From Bacteroidota bacterium (GTDB lineage: Bacteria; Bacteroidota; Bacteroidia; Chitinophagales; Saprospiraceae): 52,676 nt of DNA. Within the stretch, counting starts at the first letter, position 1. Each line of letters starts with the position of its first letter. The notes under the pieces were generated by a model. That model was given only the letters and a program-made list of their open reading frames with translations. It did not search any database and was not told the DNA's origin. The DNA lies in NCBI GenBank assembly GCA_024642665.1, contig JAHEAR010000001.1, positions 92,764 to 145,439 on the forward strand, given 5' to 3'. This document shows positions 8,915 through 17,444 of the stretch, one piece after another. The translations under genes were made by a program, and so were the position numbers.

Positions 8915-9201
8915 AATCGTGCCTTATCATCTCATGTTGGTTGGTCTGTTTTCGGTTGAAAACTTAACGGTTGATGTCAAAGCACGTGACCGGCTTAATA
9001 CAACAAACTATGTCTGCCGGTAATGGGTTAATGACCACTAGGCCACCCCGTTGACTGATTTGCTAATCTGCCAAATGAGCAGAATCATGCAAAACAGACA
9101 TTATTATCTTCACCTCATTTGAGCCTTATCAAACTTAGAACATAAATATAAACAGTTCATAATAAAAAAACAAATATTTAAAGCCTGATTGATCTGTTTT
9201 T

Positions 9202-9963
9202 TTACGTATTGGCAGCCTCGATAATAGAAAGAAAACTGGAAGCATTTAAAGACGCCCCTCCTACAAGCCCTCCATCCACATCCGGCTGGGAGAACAAAAT
9301 GGAGGCATTGTCAGATTTGATACTTCCTCCATATAGAATTCGAATGGTATCACTCGTGGTTTGCCCATACCGACCAGTCAGCATTAGCCGAATAAAAGCA
9401 TGCATTTCCTGAGCTTGTTCAGGGGAAGCAGTTACTCCGGTACCTATCGCCCAAATTGGCTCATAAGCGACGACTACTTTTCTAATTTGCTCTTCCTCAA
9501 GATGAAATAAACTCTCCTCTAATTGAAGTCGCACAAAGTCATTTTGTTCATTTCGTTGTCGCAGTGCCAGCGATTCACCGCAACAAAACACAGGAATCAT
9601 TTGATTCTCAAGAATAGCATCCACTTTTTCCCTGATGAACTGATTTGATTCATCAAATAGCTGTCTGCGCTCGGAATGACCTACCAAACAGTATTTCACG
9701 CCGATACGGCTAAACATCGCTGCAGAAATCTCCCCGGTAAATGCTCCGGAGACCTCCGGATGGCAATTCTGAGCAGCCGGCTGCAGATCGGTTCCTTCCA
9801 ATTGTTTGATCATTTGAGTTAAATAGATAGCTGGAGGAGCTATGACCACCTCACATGCAAGGTTTCCCGGAATTCCGGCTATAATATCCTGTATGAGTTG
9901 ATCTCCCTCATCCTGGCTCAAATTCATTTTCCAATTAGCGGCAGCAATCTTCTTTCTATTCAT
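9202..9963 (-). CDS. tpiA: Triosephosphate isomerase
   Basis: A 253-residue cytoplasmic TIM-barrel enzyme interconverting dihydroxyacetone phosphate and glyceraldehyde-3-phosphate. The catalytic residues are all present: Lys12 in AANWKMN, His96 in LVGHSERR and Glu168 in VAYEPIWAIGTG. The phosphate-binding YGGSIK and GGLVGGASL motifs are near the C-terminus. The ATG at 9963 is used because the family begins only a few residues before the NWKMN motif; a 14-codon extension upstream is not conserved-looking. It is divergent from ppk1 across a 293-bp region. Confidence 0.96.
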   Translation of the reverse strand: MNRKKIAAANWKMNLSQDEGDQLIQDIIAGIPGNLACEVVIAPPAIYLTQMIKQLEGTDLQPAAQNCHPEVSGAFTGEISAAMFSRIGVKYCLVGHSERRQLFDESNQFIREKVDAILENQMIPVFCCGESLALRQRNEQNDFVRLQLEESLFHLEEEQIRKVVVAYEPIWAIGTGVTASPEQAQEMHAFIRLMLTGRYGQTTSDTIRILYGGSIKSDNASILFSQPDVDGGLVGGASLNASSFLSIIEAANT

Positions 9964-10049
9964 GGCATCGTATGATAGTAAAACAGGTGAAATACTTAAA
10001 ACCAAAGATAAGCCACCAATTATTCATTTCTCCATTCATCCATCAAATA

Positions 10050-10066
10050 AGGTATTATAAATACCT
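10050..10066. repeat. Short palindrome in the tpiA-ppk1 intergenic region
   Basis: aggtatt and aatacct form a 7-bp inverted repeat around a 3-nt centre, 87 bp upstream of the tpiA start. It could be an operator-type site; nothing else supports that. The remaining 9964-10256 shows no gene. Confidence 0.35.
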
Positions 10067-10256
10067 GTTTGTAAAAGTATTGGAGCAATCTTTGCTGCAG
10101 ATTACCAGAAAACAACGAATCGGCTGAATGCAAAATTTGTGTAAAATGATTCGGGGCAAATCATCATTTTCCGAAGGTGTATAATATAGTTCAGATTGAA
10201 TTTGTTTTATTTGGAGAGGCAATTGGCTTTTTGCCCGCATAGGTAGTATAGATATC

Positions 10257-12377
10257 ATGGCAAAGGATACCTTATATAAGGACGACAGATATATTAATCG
10301 GGATATTAGCTGGCTCAGCTTTAATTATAGAGTCCTGCAGGAAGCGATGGATCCAAATGTTCCGCTGATGGAGCGGGTTAAGTTTCTAGCTATCTACAGC
10401 AGCAACCTGGATGAATTTTTCAGAGTCCGCGTTGCCAACCACAGGAACCTGCTTAAACTTGGCAAAAAGACGCAAAAACAATTGGATTACGATCCGAAAG
10501 CTATATTACTCCATATTCAAAATATCGTGAGTCAACACGCTATTGAGTTTGAAGATATTTTCCAAAACCAAATCATTCCGGATTTAAAAAAACAAGACAT
10601 CCACTTATTAAGAAGGGAAAATTTATCGCCCGAACAACAAGAGTTTGTCGAAACGTATAGTCAGGAATATTTGCTTCCGCATGTTCAACCGGTACTTCTG
10701 GTTAAGGACAAAGTGCGACCATTTCTAAACAATCGGGCGCTCTATCTGGCGATTCTGATGAAGGACAAAGATGTATCTTCGGGCGAAGATCAATATGCCA
10801 TTATTAAAATACCATCTGATGACCTGCCTCGCTTTATTGAATTACCTTCCAAAGGACATGGCCATGACATAATTATTCTTGATGATATTGTACGTTTAAG
10901 TGTCAGGTCATTATTTCCCGGCTTTCAAATCATCAATACATATTCCATCAAACTTACGAGAGATGCAGAGCTCTATATCGATGATGAATATCAGGGGGAT
11001 TTAATTAATAAGATTAAAAAAAGTCTTTTAAAAAGAGATGTGGGTCCGGCTTCCAGGCTTGTTTATGACAAAACTATTCCCACCCATTTTCTTGAATATC
11101 TGATGGAAGTGCTGGAGGTTGAAAAACTGGACTTAATACCGGAAGGTCGTTACCATAATAATTCTGATTTTTTCAAGTTTCCGGATTTTGGCATGGATCA
11201 CCTCAAAGATATTGCCTTACCTCCCTTGGATTATCCACCATTACACAATACGCCATCCATCTTCGATCCAATCAAAAAAAGAGACCACCTGATCTACCTT
11301 CCCTATCATAAATATGAGCCGGTCGTTGAATTTTTTGAACATGCCGCCAAAGACCCGAATGTAACACATATAAAGATTATCCAATACAGAGTTGCGCCTA
11401 ACAGCCGTATCATGGAAGCCTTAATCAATGCAGTAAAATCTGGTAAACAGGTGTATGCTTTCATTGAAGTCAAGGCACGATTTGATGAAGAAGCAAATCT
11501 TCGATGGGGTGAACAACTTGAGCAAGCCGGTATAGTCGTCAGATATAGTTTTCCGGGCTTAAAAGTCCACAGCAAACTTGCTCTGGTTCGAAGAATTGAA
11601 GCTGACGGACCCCAATTGTACACCTATCTCAGTACGGGAAACTTTCATGAAATCACTGCGCGAATTTACAGTGATCACGGATTGTTTACTTCAGACCCAC
11701 GGTTAACATCAGAAGTTGCCAGAATATTTTCCTTTCTGGAAACAGTAAAACTTCCTAACGAAGAATTCAAGCATTTGCTCGTAGGACAATTCAATCTGCG
11801 CAAAAAACTCATTCATTTTATTGATTTTGAAATAAATGAGGCTAAGGCAGGTCGTCCAGCCAAAATAACACTCAAAGTAAACAGCCTGCAGGACGAGGAT
11901 ATGATTGAAAAGTTGTATGAAGCCAGTCAGGCAGGGGTTCAAATCGATTTAAATATCAGAGGCTTGTGCTCTTTAGTGTCCGGAAAGAAAGGGCTTAGCG
12001 AAAACATAAAGGCATTTAGTATTGTGGATCGATTCCTTGAACACAGTCGGATCTTTATCTTTCATCACAAAGGCAAAGAGAAGGTTTATCTGTCATCGGC
12101 CGATTGGATGGAACGAAATTTATCCTTCAGGATTGAGACTGCTTTTCCAATCTATGACAAAAAACTAATTGCTGAAATAAAGGAGGAATTGTCCATCCAG
12201 CAAAGTGATAATATAAAATCAAGATCTTTGCAATACAATCGGATCAACAAGTTTATTCAAAACGATTCAAACCTGGTCATTCGATCGCAGCATGAGATTT
12301 ACTCTTTCCTTCTTCGCAAACAACAGGAGGAATTAAAACTCAAAAAGGCAGAGGAAGAAGAATTAAAGGCATTATAA
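10257..12377 (+). CDS. ppk1: Polyphosphate kinase 1
   Basis: A 706-residue enzyme that reversibly builds inorganic polyphosphate from ATP. The catalytic phospho-accepting histidine is His438 in KVHSKLALV. The flanking signature YLSTGNFHE and the acidic/arginine motif RIYSDHGLFTSD of the first PLD-like domain follow. The N-terminal domain (IN-RDISWLSFNYRVLQEA) and the four-domain length are standard. The C-terminus ends in a Lys/Glu-rich helix. The ATG at 10257 fits family N-termini. The gene is transcribed away from tpiA. A 95-bp gap follows before the small sorting-domain ORF. Confidence 0.96.
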   Translation: MAKDTLYKDDRYINRDISWLSFNYRVLQEAMDPNVPLMERVKFLAIYSSNLDEFFRVRVANHRNLLKLGKKTQKQLDYDPKAILLHIQNIVSQHAIEFEDIFQNQIIPDLKKQDIHLLRRENLSPEQQEFVETYSQEYLLPHVQPVLLVKDKVRPFLNNRALYLAILMKDKDVSSGEDQYAIIKIPSDDLPRFIELPSKGHGHDIIILDDIVRLSVRSLFPGFQIINTYSIKLTRDAELYIDDEYQGDLINKIKKSLLKRDVGPASRLVYDKTIPTHFLEYLMEVLEVEKLDLIPEGRYHNNSDFFKFPDFGMDHLKDIALPPLDYPPLHNTPSIFDPIKKRDHLIYLPYHKYEPVVEFFEHAAKDPNVTHIKIIQYRVAPNSRIMEALINAVKSGKQVYAFIEVKARFDEEANLRWGEQLEQAGIVVRYSFPGLKVHSKLALVRRIEADGPQLYTYLSTGNFHEITARIYSDHGLFTSDPRLTSEVARIFSFLETVKLPNEEFKHLLVGQFNLRKKLIHFIDFEINEAKAGRPAKITLKVNSLQDEDMIEKLYEASQAGVQIDLNIRGLCSLVSGKKGLSENIKAFSIVDRFLEHSRIFIFHHKGKEKVYLSSADWMERNLSFRIETAFPIYDKKLIAEIKEELSIQQSDNIKSRSLQYNRINKFIQNDSNLVIRSQHEIYSFLLRKQQEELKLKKAEEEELKAL

Positions 12378-12406
12378 AGCTGTATTTAGCTAAAAAAAAG
12401 GTTTTT

Positions 12407-12759
12407 TTCAGGGTTTACCATGTGGTATCGTATATCCTTTTGCCCTGATATTTAAGCATAGAATTATCGTCCATGCAACCTACAACAGTTTCTGGGGAAT
12501 CTTCCCTGCACCTAACCAACCATTCTCGATCCCTTTGGATCAATTTCGCTCGGCCTTTACCTGCCAAAGAGGTTGTGGTCATCCTCCATGATCGCCTTAG
12601 CAGGAATCTGAAGTACAACCTCCAGGTCATTACTGCTAATACCCGCGGTATTGAGGTAAAACTACCTCAAATGAAAACAGGCATCTATCTATTGAAAATA
12701 AAAGATGGTCAGGATACTTTTCAGCAACAGGTAGCCATTCAGTAGGGGTAAACCCTGAA
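12407..12759. repeat. Perfect 13-bp inverted repeat enclosing a 353-bp segment
   Basis: ttcagggtttacc at 12407-12419 and its exact reverse complement ggtaaaccctgaa at 12747-12759 bracket the orphan sorting-domain ORF. The right arm begins one base after its stop codon. No clear target-site duplication is visible next to the arms, and there is no transposase, so a mobile-element reading is unproven. Confidence 0.6.
12473..12745 (+). CDS. Orphan T9SS type A sorting domain-like ORF
   Basis: A 90-residue ORF whose sequence resembles only the C-terminal sorting domain of T9SS cargo: alternating hydrophobic strands, an 'xVxxxLHDRLxRN' turn where cargo domains have the N-x-x-G-R strand, and the terminal pattern MKTGIYLLKIKDGQ...VAIQ. 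It has no signal peptide and no cargo domain. The in-frame upstream stop is at 12446-12448, so the domain is not fused to anything. It is either the surviving 3' end of a decayed secreted-protein gene or a stand-alone sorting domain. It lies between ppk1 and a strong terminator on the same strand and is flanked by 13-bp inverted repeats. Confidence 0.5.
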   Translation: MQPTTVSGESSLHLTNHSRSLWINFARPLPAKEVVVILHDRLSRNLKYNLQVITANTRGIEVKLPQMKTGIYLLKIKDGQDTFQQQVAIQ

Positions 12760-12814
12760 TTAAAAATTGGGTGTTTATGCTCATGTTTGAAATAAAATAT
12801 TGCCGCACCTTTAC

Positions 12815-12951
12815 ATCGTAATTAAAAACAACAGCAATTTATAACAACAAGAAATAAAAGCAGGAAAGCCATCAAGGGGATTACTGCCTGAAGATTATAA
12901 AGGGGTGAGACTTGCCGGGGTCGTCAAAGGGTGACACCGGCATTTTTTTTT
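12815..12951 (+). ncRNA. Possible small RNA ending in a strong terminator
   Basis: A -33-like TTTG (12786-12789) and a weak -7-like CACCTTTA (12806-12813) precede an A-rich, non-coding ~100-bp stretch that ends in a strong Rho-independent terminator. No known RNA family is recognised. The terminator could equally serve the ppk1/sorting-domain transcript, so this is a candidate only. Confidence 0.25.
12913..12951 (+). terminator. Rho-independent terminator
   Basis: tgccgg/ccggca, extended inward by gtc/gac past a single mismatch, forms a GC-rich stem followed directly by nine T. It is oriented for plus-strand transcripts coming from ppk1 or from a local promoter. It does not fit the leftward ABC-F gene. 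Confidence 0.88.
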
Positions 12952-13042
12952 GCCCAACCATCAGATTATGCCCGTTGTCGTTCGACTTTTTACCGATTCA
13001 GGATCAGACAATTTATTCTGTCCGCAATCGTAGCAACTTGCC

Positions 13043-14968
13043 TTAGGCAAGCTTATCTGCAAGATCTTCCCACTCTACCATCAGCTTTTCCAATTCAAGT
13101 TTTCTGGCTTCATACGCGTCAACCTCTTTTTGAAAACCCGCTGTTTGATAGAATTCAGGATCCCCCAGCAGGATTTCCTTATCCTTGATATACGCTTCAC
13201 ACAAACTGATATCCTTTTCCACCAGATTAAATCGCCGCTGAAGGTTTTTTAATTCCTTCGTTAAAGCAGCATCATTATTAGGAGAGTTATAATTGGCATT
13301 CGTTTTTTCTTTTTTTCCCTGATCCGCTTTTTCCTTCTGAAGTACTGCCAATGATAAGGCATCAAGTGTTTCGATCCCTTTCTTGCTCAGCATCTCATCA
13401 ATATCACCAATATATTCTTTGATTCTACCTTCAGCAAACTCGACCGTCTTCGAAGTCAATCCGGTCAGAAAGTCCCGGTCGTGAGAAATAATAATCAATG
13501 CCCCAGGATATTCCATCAGCGAATCCTTTAACCTTTGCTTGGCCTGAATATCAAGGTGGTGTGTGGGCTCATCCATAATGAGCAAATTTGTATGCGATAG
13601 AATCATGCAGGCCAGAGCCAGTCTTGCTCTTTCACCCCCTGACAAAACGGATACTTTCTTTCCTGAATCCTCTCCACTAAACATAAAAGCACCCAGAATT
13701 CCTCTAACGCGCGGTCTTACTTCAGGGGAAGCTAATTCTTCAATGGTCTGCAATACCGTTTTGTTCCTGTCAAATAGTTCGGTCTGATCCTGGGCATAAT
13801 ATCCGATCATTACCTTCTCATTGACCTCCAGCAGTCCTGCACTGGCAGGTATTATATTCCCGATCATTTTAGCCAGTGTGGATTTACCCTGACCGTTTTG
13901 ACCAACAAATGCTATTTTTTCATTGCGTTCTATATCAAAATCAACTCCCTTTAAAACTTCCTTTTGGCCGTAGGATTTTGATAGGTCAACGGTATGGACC
14001 ATGGTCCTGGGCGATCTGTCTAAAACAGGAAATCGAACTTTCATCACGGCCTCATCATCTTCATCGACTTCAATAATCTCTACCTTCTCCAATTGCTTTT
14101 CCAATGATTTGGCCATACTTGCTTTTGAAGCTTTGGCCCGGAACCGGTCAATCAATTTTTCAGTACGCTCTATATTCTTTTGTTGGTTCATCGCAGATGC
14201 CTGCTGAATCTCCTTTAATTTTTGCCGCTCTTCTTTGAACTTTGAATACGGTAATGGCATATCATATAACCGGCCTAGAGATATCTCAATGGTTCGATTG
14301 GTCAACTCATCCAAAAATCGTTTGTCATGCGATACCAAAAGAATTCCAGCTTCAGAAGCTTTGAGAAATTTTTCTAACCAAATAATGGAAGGCATATCCA
14401 GGTGATTGGTAGGCTCATCCAGTAAAAGATAATCAGGTCGACCCAATAATAACTTCGCCAATTCTACTCTCATTTGCCATCCGCCGGAAAGCTGGCCAAC
14501 AGGTTTTTGAAAAGTTTCATCATCAAAACCTAATCCCTTTAACACCTTTTGAATATCCCCTTCAATCGTCGCCGCACCCAGATGATCAAGATCTCCGTAT
14601 AGCTCACTGAGACGTTGACTGAGATCCATGATACGATCATCATTCGTACAATGTTCTAGCTCTTTTGTGATGAGTTCCAGTTCGTCATTGATGAGTTGTA
14701 CCCTGTCAAAAGCTGTATAAGCAGCTTCCATTACCGTCAGGGCCGGATCAATACTGATCTCCTGCTTCAGATAGGCCATGCTCGGCGGGCGGTCAACCAC
14801 ACCGGAATCGGCTTCTGCCATCCCGGCAATGATCTTCAACAAGGTAGATTTTCCTGTACCATTGCGACCGATCAGACCAACTTTCTCGCCCATGCGTACT
14901 GCAAACGAAACACGATCCAACAATGTCCGGTCTCCAAATTTCAAGGTAATGTCCTTCACTAAAAGCAT
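13043..14968 (-). CDS. ABC-F family ATPase
   Basis: A 641-residue soluble protein with two ABC domains and no membrane segments. Such proteins act on the ribosome (translation factors or antibiotic protection). Walker A motifs are GRNGTGKST and GQNGQGKST, signature motifs are LSGGWQMR and LSGGERAR, and Walker B motifs are LLLDEPTNHLD and LIMDEPTHHLD. A charged interdomain linker (~residues 240-300) and a C-terminal coiled coil after ~550 give an Uup/YfmR-like layout. The ATG at 14968 matches the usual MLLVKDITLKFG-type start; a 16-codon extension is unlikely. It lies 107 bp downstream of yqgE on the same strand and may be the last gene of the folE-fabD-yqgE transcript. Confidence 0.92.
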   Translation of the reverse strand: MLLVKDITLKFGDRTLLDRVSFAVRMGEKVGLIGRNGTGKSTLLKIIAGMAEADSGVVDRPPSMAYLKQEISIDPALTVMEAAYTAFDRVQLINDELELITKELEHCTNDDRIMDLSQRLSELYGDLDHLGAATIEGDIQKVLKGLGFDDETFQKPVGQLSGGWQMRVELAKLLLGRPDYLLLDEPTNHLDMPSIIWLEKFLKASEAGILLVSHDKRFLDELTNRTIEISLGRLYDMPLPYSKFKEERQKLKEIQQASAMNQQKNIERTEKLIDRFRAKASKASMAKSLEKQLEKVEIIEVDEDDEAVMKVRFPVLDRSPRTMVHTVDLSKSYGQKEVLKGVDFDIERNEKIAFVGQNGQGKSTLAKMIGNIIPASAGLLEVNEKVMIGYYAQDQTELFDRNKTVLQTIEELASPEVRPRVRGILGAFMFSGEDSGKKVSVLSGGERARLALACMILSHTNLLIMDEPTHHLDIQAKQRLKDSLMEYPGALIIISHDRDFLTGLTSKTVEFAEGRIKEYIGDIDEMLSKKGIETLDALSLAVLQKEKADQGKKEKTNANYNSPNNDAALTKELKNLQRRFNLVEKDISLCEAYIKDKEILLGDPEFYQTAGFQKEVDAYEARKLELEKLMVEWEDLADKLA

Positions 14969-15075
14969 AACGGGCGCAAATGTAGGGAATGATATGATAT
15001 ATAATGGTAATGTCAAGACGTCACGGAACTTTTGGTTATTTCCGCAGAACTACAGGCAGTCAGTAAAAACTAACC

Positions 15076-15636
15076 CTAATTAAGACATTGATGCTCGGGC
15101 AATTGAGATAATACACTAAAAACATTGCCTTTATGGTACATCACCTGTCTCCATAACTTAGTCGGCTTGGACTTAAAGAGATAATTCGCATGCATATAGG
15201 AGGTAATCCATGAACTGGCTTCGAGCTCCTGCATAAGCTGACCGGCTGACCATCCGGCATAACCAATATAAAATCGGATATTATCTGGTTTAATTAACTC
15301 CTGAGAAATTAAAAATTTTAATTTCTCAAAGTCTCCACCCCAAAATACGCCACTGGATATTTCCGTACTTCCCTCTAAAAGTGGTCCGACATTATGCATA
15401 TAATGAATTGTATTCGTGGACACAGGACCACCGTAATAAGCTACTGAATCAAATTCAGGAAAATCTTCCATGAGTTCAGAAATCTTAATTTTCAAAGGTT
15501 TATTAATGATAAACCCAACTGTACCCTCTTCCCGTGTATGATCTGTAATCAAAATGACGGATCTGCGAAAATTAGATTCCTCCATAAATGGCTCTGCAAC
15601 GAGCAAACTTCCCGTATGAACTTTATGCTTTATCAT
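15076..15636 (-). CDS. yqgE: YqgE/AlgH family protein
   Basis: A 186-residue member of the DUF179 (AlgH/YqgE) family. The typical opening GSLLVAEPFMEESNFRRSV, the GFIINKPL segment and the central GGP-V motif (YYGGPVSTNTIHYMH) are present, as is the C-terminal GYAGWSAGQL motif. The biochemical role of the family is not established. Its start codon immediately follows the fabD stop (TAAATG), so it is almost certainly cotranscribed and translationally coupled with fabD. Confidence 0.92.
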   Translation of the reverse strand: MIKHKVHTGSLLVAEPFMEESNFRRSVILITDHTREEGTVGFIINKPLKIKISELMEDFPEFDSVAYYGGPVSTNTIHYMHNVGPLLEGSTEISSGVFWGGDFEKLKFLISQELIKPDNIRFYIGYAGWSAGQLMQELEASSWITSYMHANYLFKSKPTKLWRQVMYHKGNVFSVLSQLPEHQCLN

Positions 15637-16518
15637 TTATTCAAATGAAGTGACGGCAGCTTCTCTGTCAATCTTTCTTACAAATCCACCCAATACCTTG
15701 CTGCCAAATTCGAGATAGGTAGAAATGCCATTCTCTTTCATAGTTTCAATGGTGCTTGTCCAAAGTACGGAAGAAGTAAGTTGATGAAGTAATTTGTGCT
15801 TGATCGTTTCCGGTGTCGTGGTGGGATGCGCATCAACATTCTGATACACTTCACACATCGGCGTATGAAAAACGGTATGCGCAATCGCTTCGGCAAACAT
15901 ATCCTTTGCCGGGGACATCAATGGGGAATGGAAAGCCCCTCCTACCGGTAGCATAATGGCACGCTTTGCTCCTTCTTTTTTACAAGCCTCCATGGCCAGT
16001 TCCACAGCTACAATTTCACCGGAGATGACCACCTGGCCGGGACAGTTATAATTAGCAGCTACCACAATGCCTGGTGTATTCTGACAAATCTGATGGACGA
16101 CTTTATCATCAAGTCCAAGGATGGCAGCCATGGTGCTGGCTGTCATCTCACACGCCGCTTGCATGGCATTGGCGCGTGCAGATACAAGCTTCAACCCTGC
16201 TTCAAAATCCAGTGCTTTCGCTGCGACCAGGGCAGTAAGTTCGCCAAGCGAGTGTCCCGCGACGGCATCCGGCAGTCCCTCATTTTTGGACATGTAGGTT
16301 GCATAGCTATAGACAAATACTGCCGGCTGGGTAATTTCAGTTCGTTTAAGATCTCTCTCTTCTCCATGAAACATTAAATCCTTCAGACCAAAGCCTAAAA
16401 TTTCGTCAGCCTGATCAAACAGATATCTGATCTCAGGAGTTTGATCATATAAGGATGCGCCCATGCCGCTCAACTGGGATCCCTGACCGGGGAATAAAAA
16501 TGCTCTCTTACTTTCCAT
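15637..16518 (-). CDS. fabD: Malonyl-CoA:ACP transacylase
   Basis: A 293-residue cytoplasmic enzyme that loads malonyl groups onto acyl carrier protein for fatty acid elongation. The nucleophile is Ser90 in AGHSLGE and the catalytic histidine is His197 in GGAFHSPLM. The N-terminal FPGQGSQ motif is intact and the length is typical. The start ATG overlaps the folE stop by one base (TAATG), and its stop abuts the yqgE start, giving a three-gene block with no spacers. Confidence 0.95.
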   Translation of the reverse strand: MESKRAFLFPGQGSQLSGMGASLYDQTPEIRYLFDQADEILGFGLKDLMFHGEERDLKRTEITQPAVFVYSYATYMSKNEGLPDAVAGHSLGELTALVAAKALDFEAGLKLVSARANAMQAACEMTASTMAAILGLDDKVVHQICQNTPGIVVAANYNCPGQVVISGEIVAVELAMEACKKEGAKRAIMLPVGGAFHSPLMSPAKDMFAEAIAHTVFHTPMCEVYQNVDAHPTTTPETIKHKLLHQLTSSVLWTSTIETMKENGISTYLEFGSKVLGGFVRKIDREAAVTSFE

Positions 16519-17117
16519 TAACTAAGGTCTGATGATATTAATTGCAAAAATTCGTTTCGTGTCTCTACTTTGGTAAACTGCCCTGTAAATGCCGATGTGG
16601 TGGTCTTAGAGTTTTGTTTTTGTACCCCTCGCATCATCATACACATATGCGCTGCTTCGATCACAATGGCACATCCTAATGGTTTGAGTGTTTCATCTAT
16701 ACATTTAAGAATTTCATGTGTTAATCGTTCCTGCACCTGAAGTCTTCTTGCAAAAATGTCTACCACTCTCGGAATTTTACTCAGGCCGACGATATGCCCA
16801 TTTGGAATATAGGCCACATGCGCTTTACCGAAAAAAGGCAATATATGGTGCTCGCATAATGAAAACACCTCGATGTCCTTGACGATCACCATCTCACTGT
16901 ATTCTTCTGCAAACATGGCAGAACGTAATACCTTGGCAGGATCCAGATCATACCCATGGGTTAAATACTGAATCGCCTTTGCAGCCCTTTCAGGGGTTTT
17001 TGCCAACCCTTCCCGCAACGGATCCTCACCAATCTGCTCCAACATTTTAGTGTATAACGTCTTGATTTCCCCAATCGGCTGATCATCATAGGTTTCTACT
17101 TTATGGTACTTCTTCAT
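16518..17117 (-). CDS. folE: GTP cyclohydrolase I
   Basis: A 199-residue enzyme forming 7,8-dihydroneopterin triphosphate from GTP, the first step of folate and pterin synthesis. The zinc ligands Cys88, His91 and Cys159 are all present ([14 protein letters not shown]), with the same 71-residue spacing as in the E. coli enzyme. The ATG at 17117 is used; a longer ORF reaching 17213 reads through a hydrophobic, AT-rich stretch and does not resemble the family. It is the first gene of the leftward folE-fabD-yqgE run and is divergent from the LytS-type kinase. Confidence 0.95.
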   Translation of the reverse strand: MKKYHKVETYDDQPIGEIKTLYTKMLEQIGEDPLREGLAKTPERAAKAIQYLTHGYDLDPAKVLRSAMFAEEYSEMVIVKDIEVFSLCEHHILPFFGKAHVAYIPNGHIVGLSKIPRVVDIFARRLQVQERLTHEILKCIDETLKPLGCAIVIEAAHMCMMMRGVQKQNSKTTTSAFTGQFTKVETRNEFLQLISSDLS

Positions 17118-17432
17118 AGTTATCGTCGAATACGAGGTAAGATAAAATTTTAGTCTCCAAAATGGAAAAAAAATCCAATGGATTTTGGTCCCTTTCATCA
17201 GCCCAACGCCCAATCATTCAAAAACAATTTCTCCTTCTAAAGGTTGAGTGTGGGAATCATTTCTAATAAAAGAGCAGGGAAAAATTCCAGGGCCATATGG
17301 CATCTTTAAATGGATTTAAAGAGAAAAGCATGCTATCCGTTAAAACAACTCCATTTGGCGTCAAAACCGCATACTTTCATCTATGGGTTTAGCCTTTAAT
17401 CTATTAATTCAGTAAATAGCCAATTAGGTGGC

Positions 17433-17440
17433 TACATTTG
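17433..17440 (+). promoter_or_regulatory. -7 box immediately upstream of the LytS-type kinase gene
   Basis: TACATTTG matches TAnnTTTG exactly and ends only 4 bp before the ATG at 17445. If used, transcription would begin at or next to the start codon, giving a leaderless mRNA. The rest of the 327-bp divergent region (17118-17444) holds no gene. Confidence 0.45.
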
Positions 17441-17444
17441 TAAT

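Noticed and set aside
12415-12630. Minus-strand ORF opposite the orphan sorting domain
   Set aside because: The plus strand carries a recognisable sorting-domain pattern; the minus reading is a shadow.
12407-12759. Insertion sequence or MITE call for the inverted-repeat segment
   Set aside because: No transposase and no clear target-site duplication, so it is reported only as an inverted repeat.
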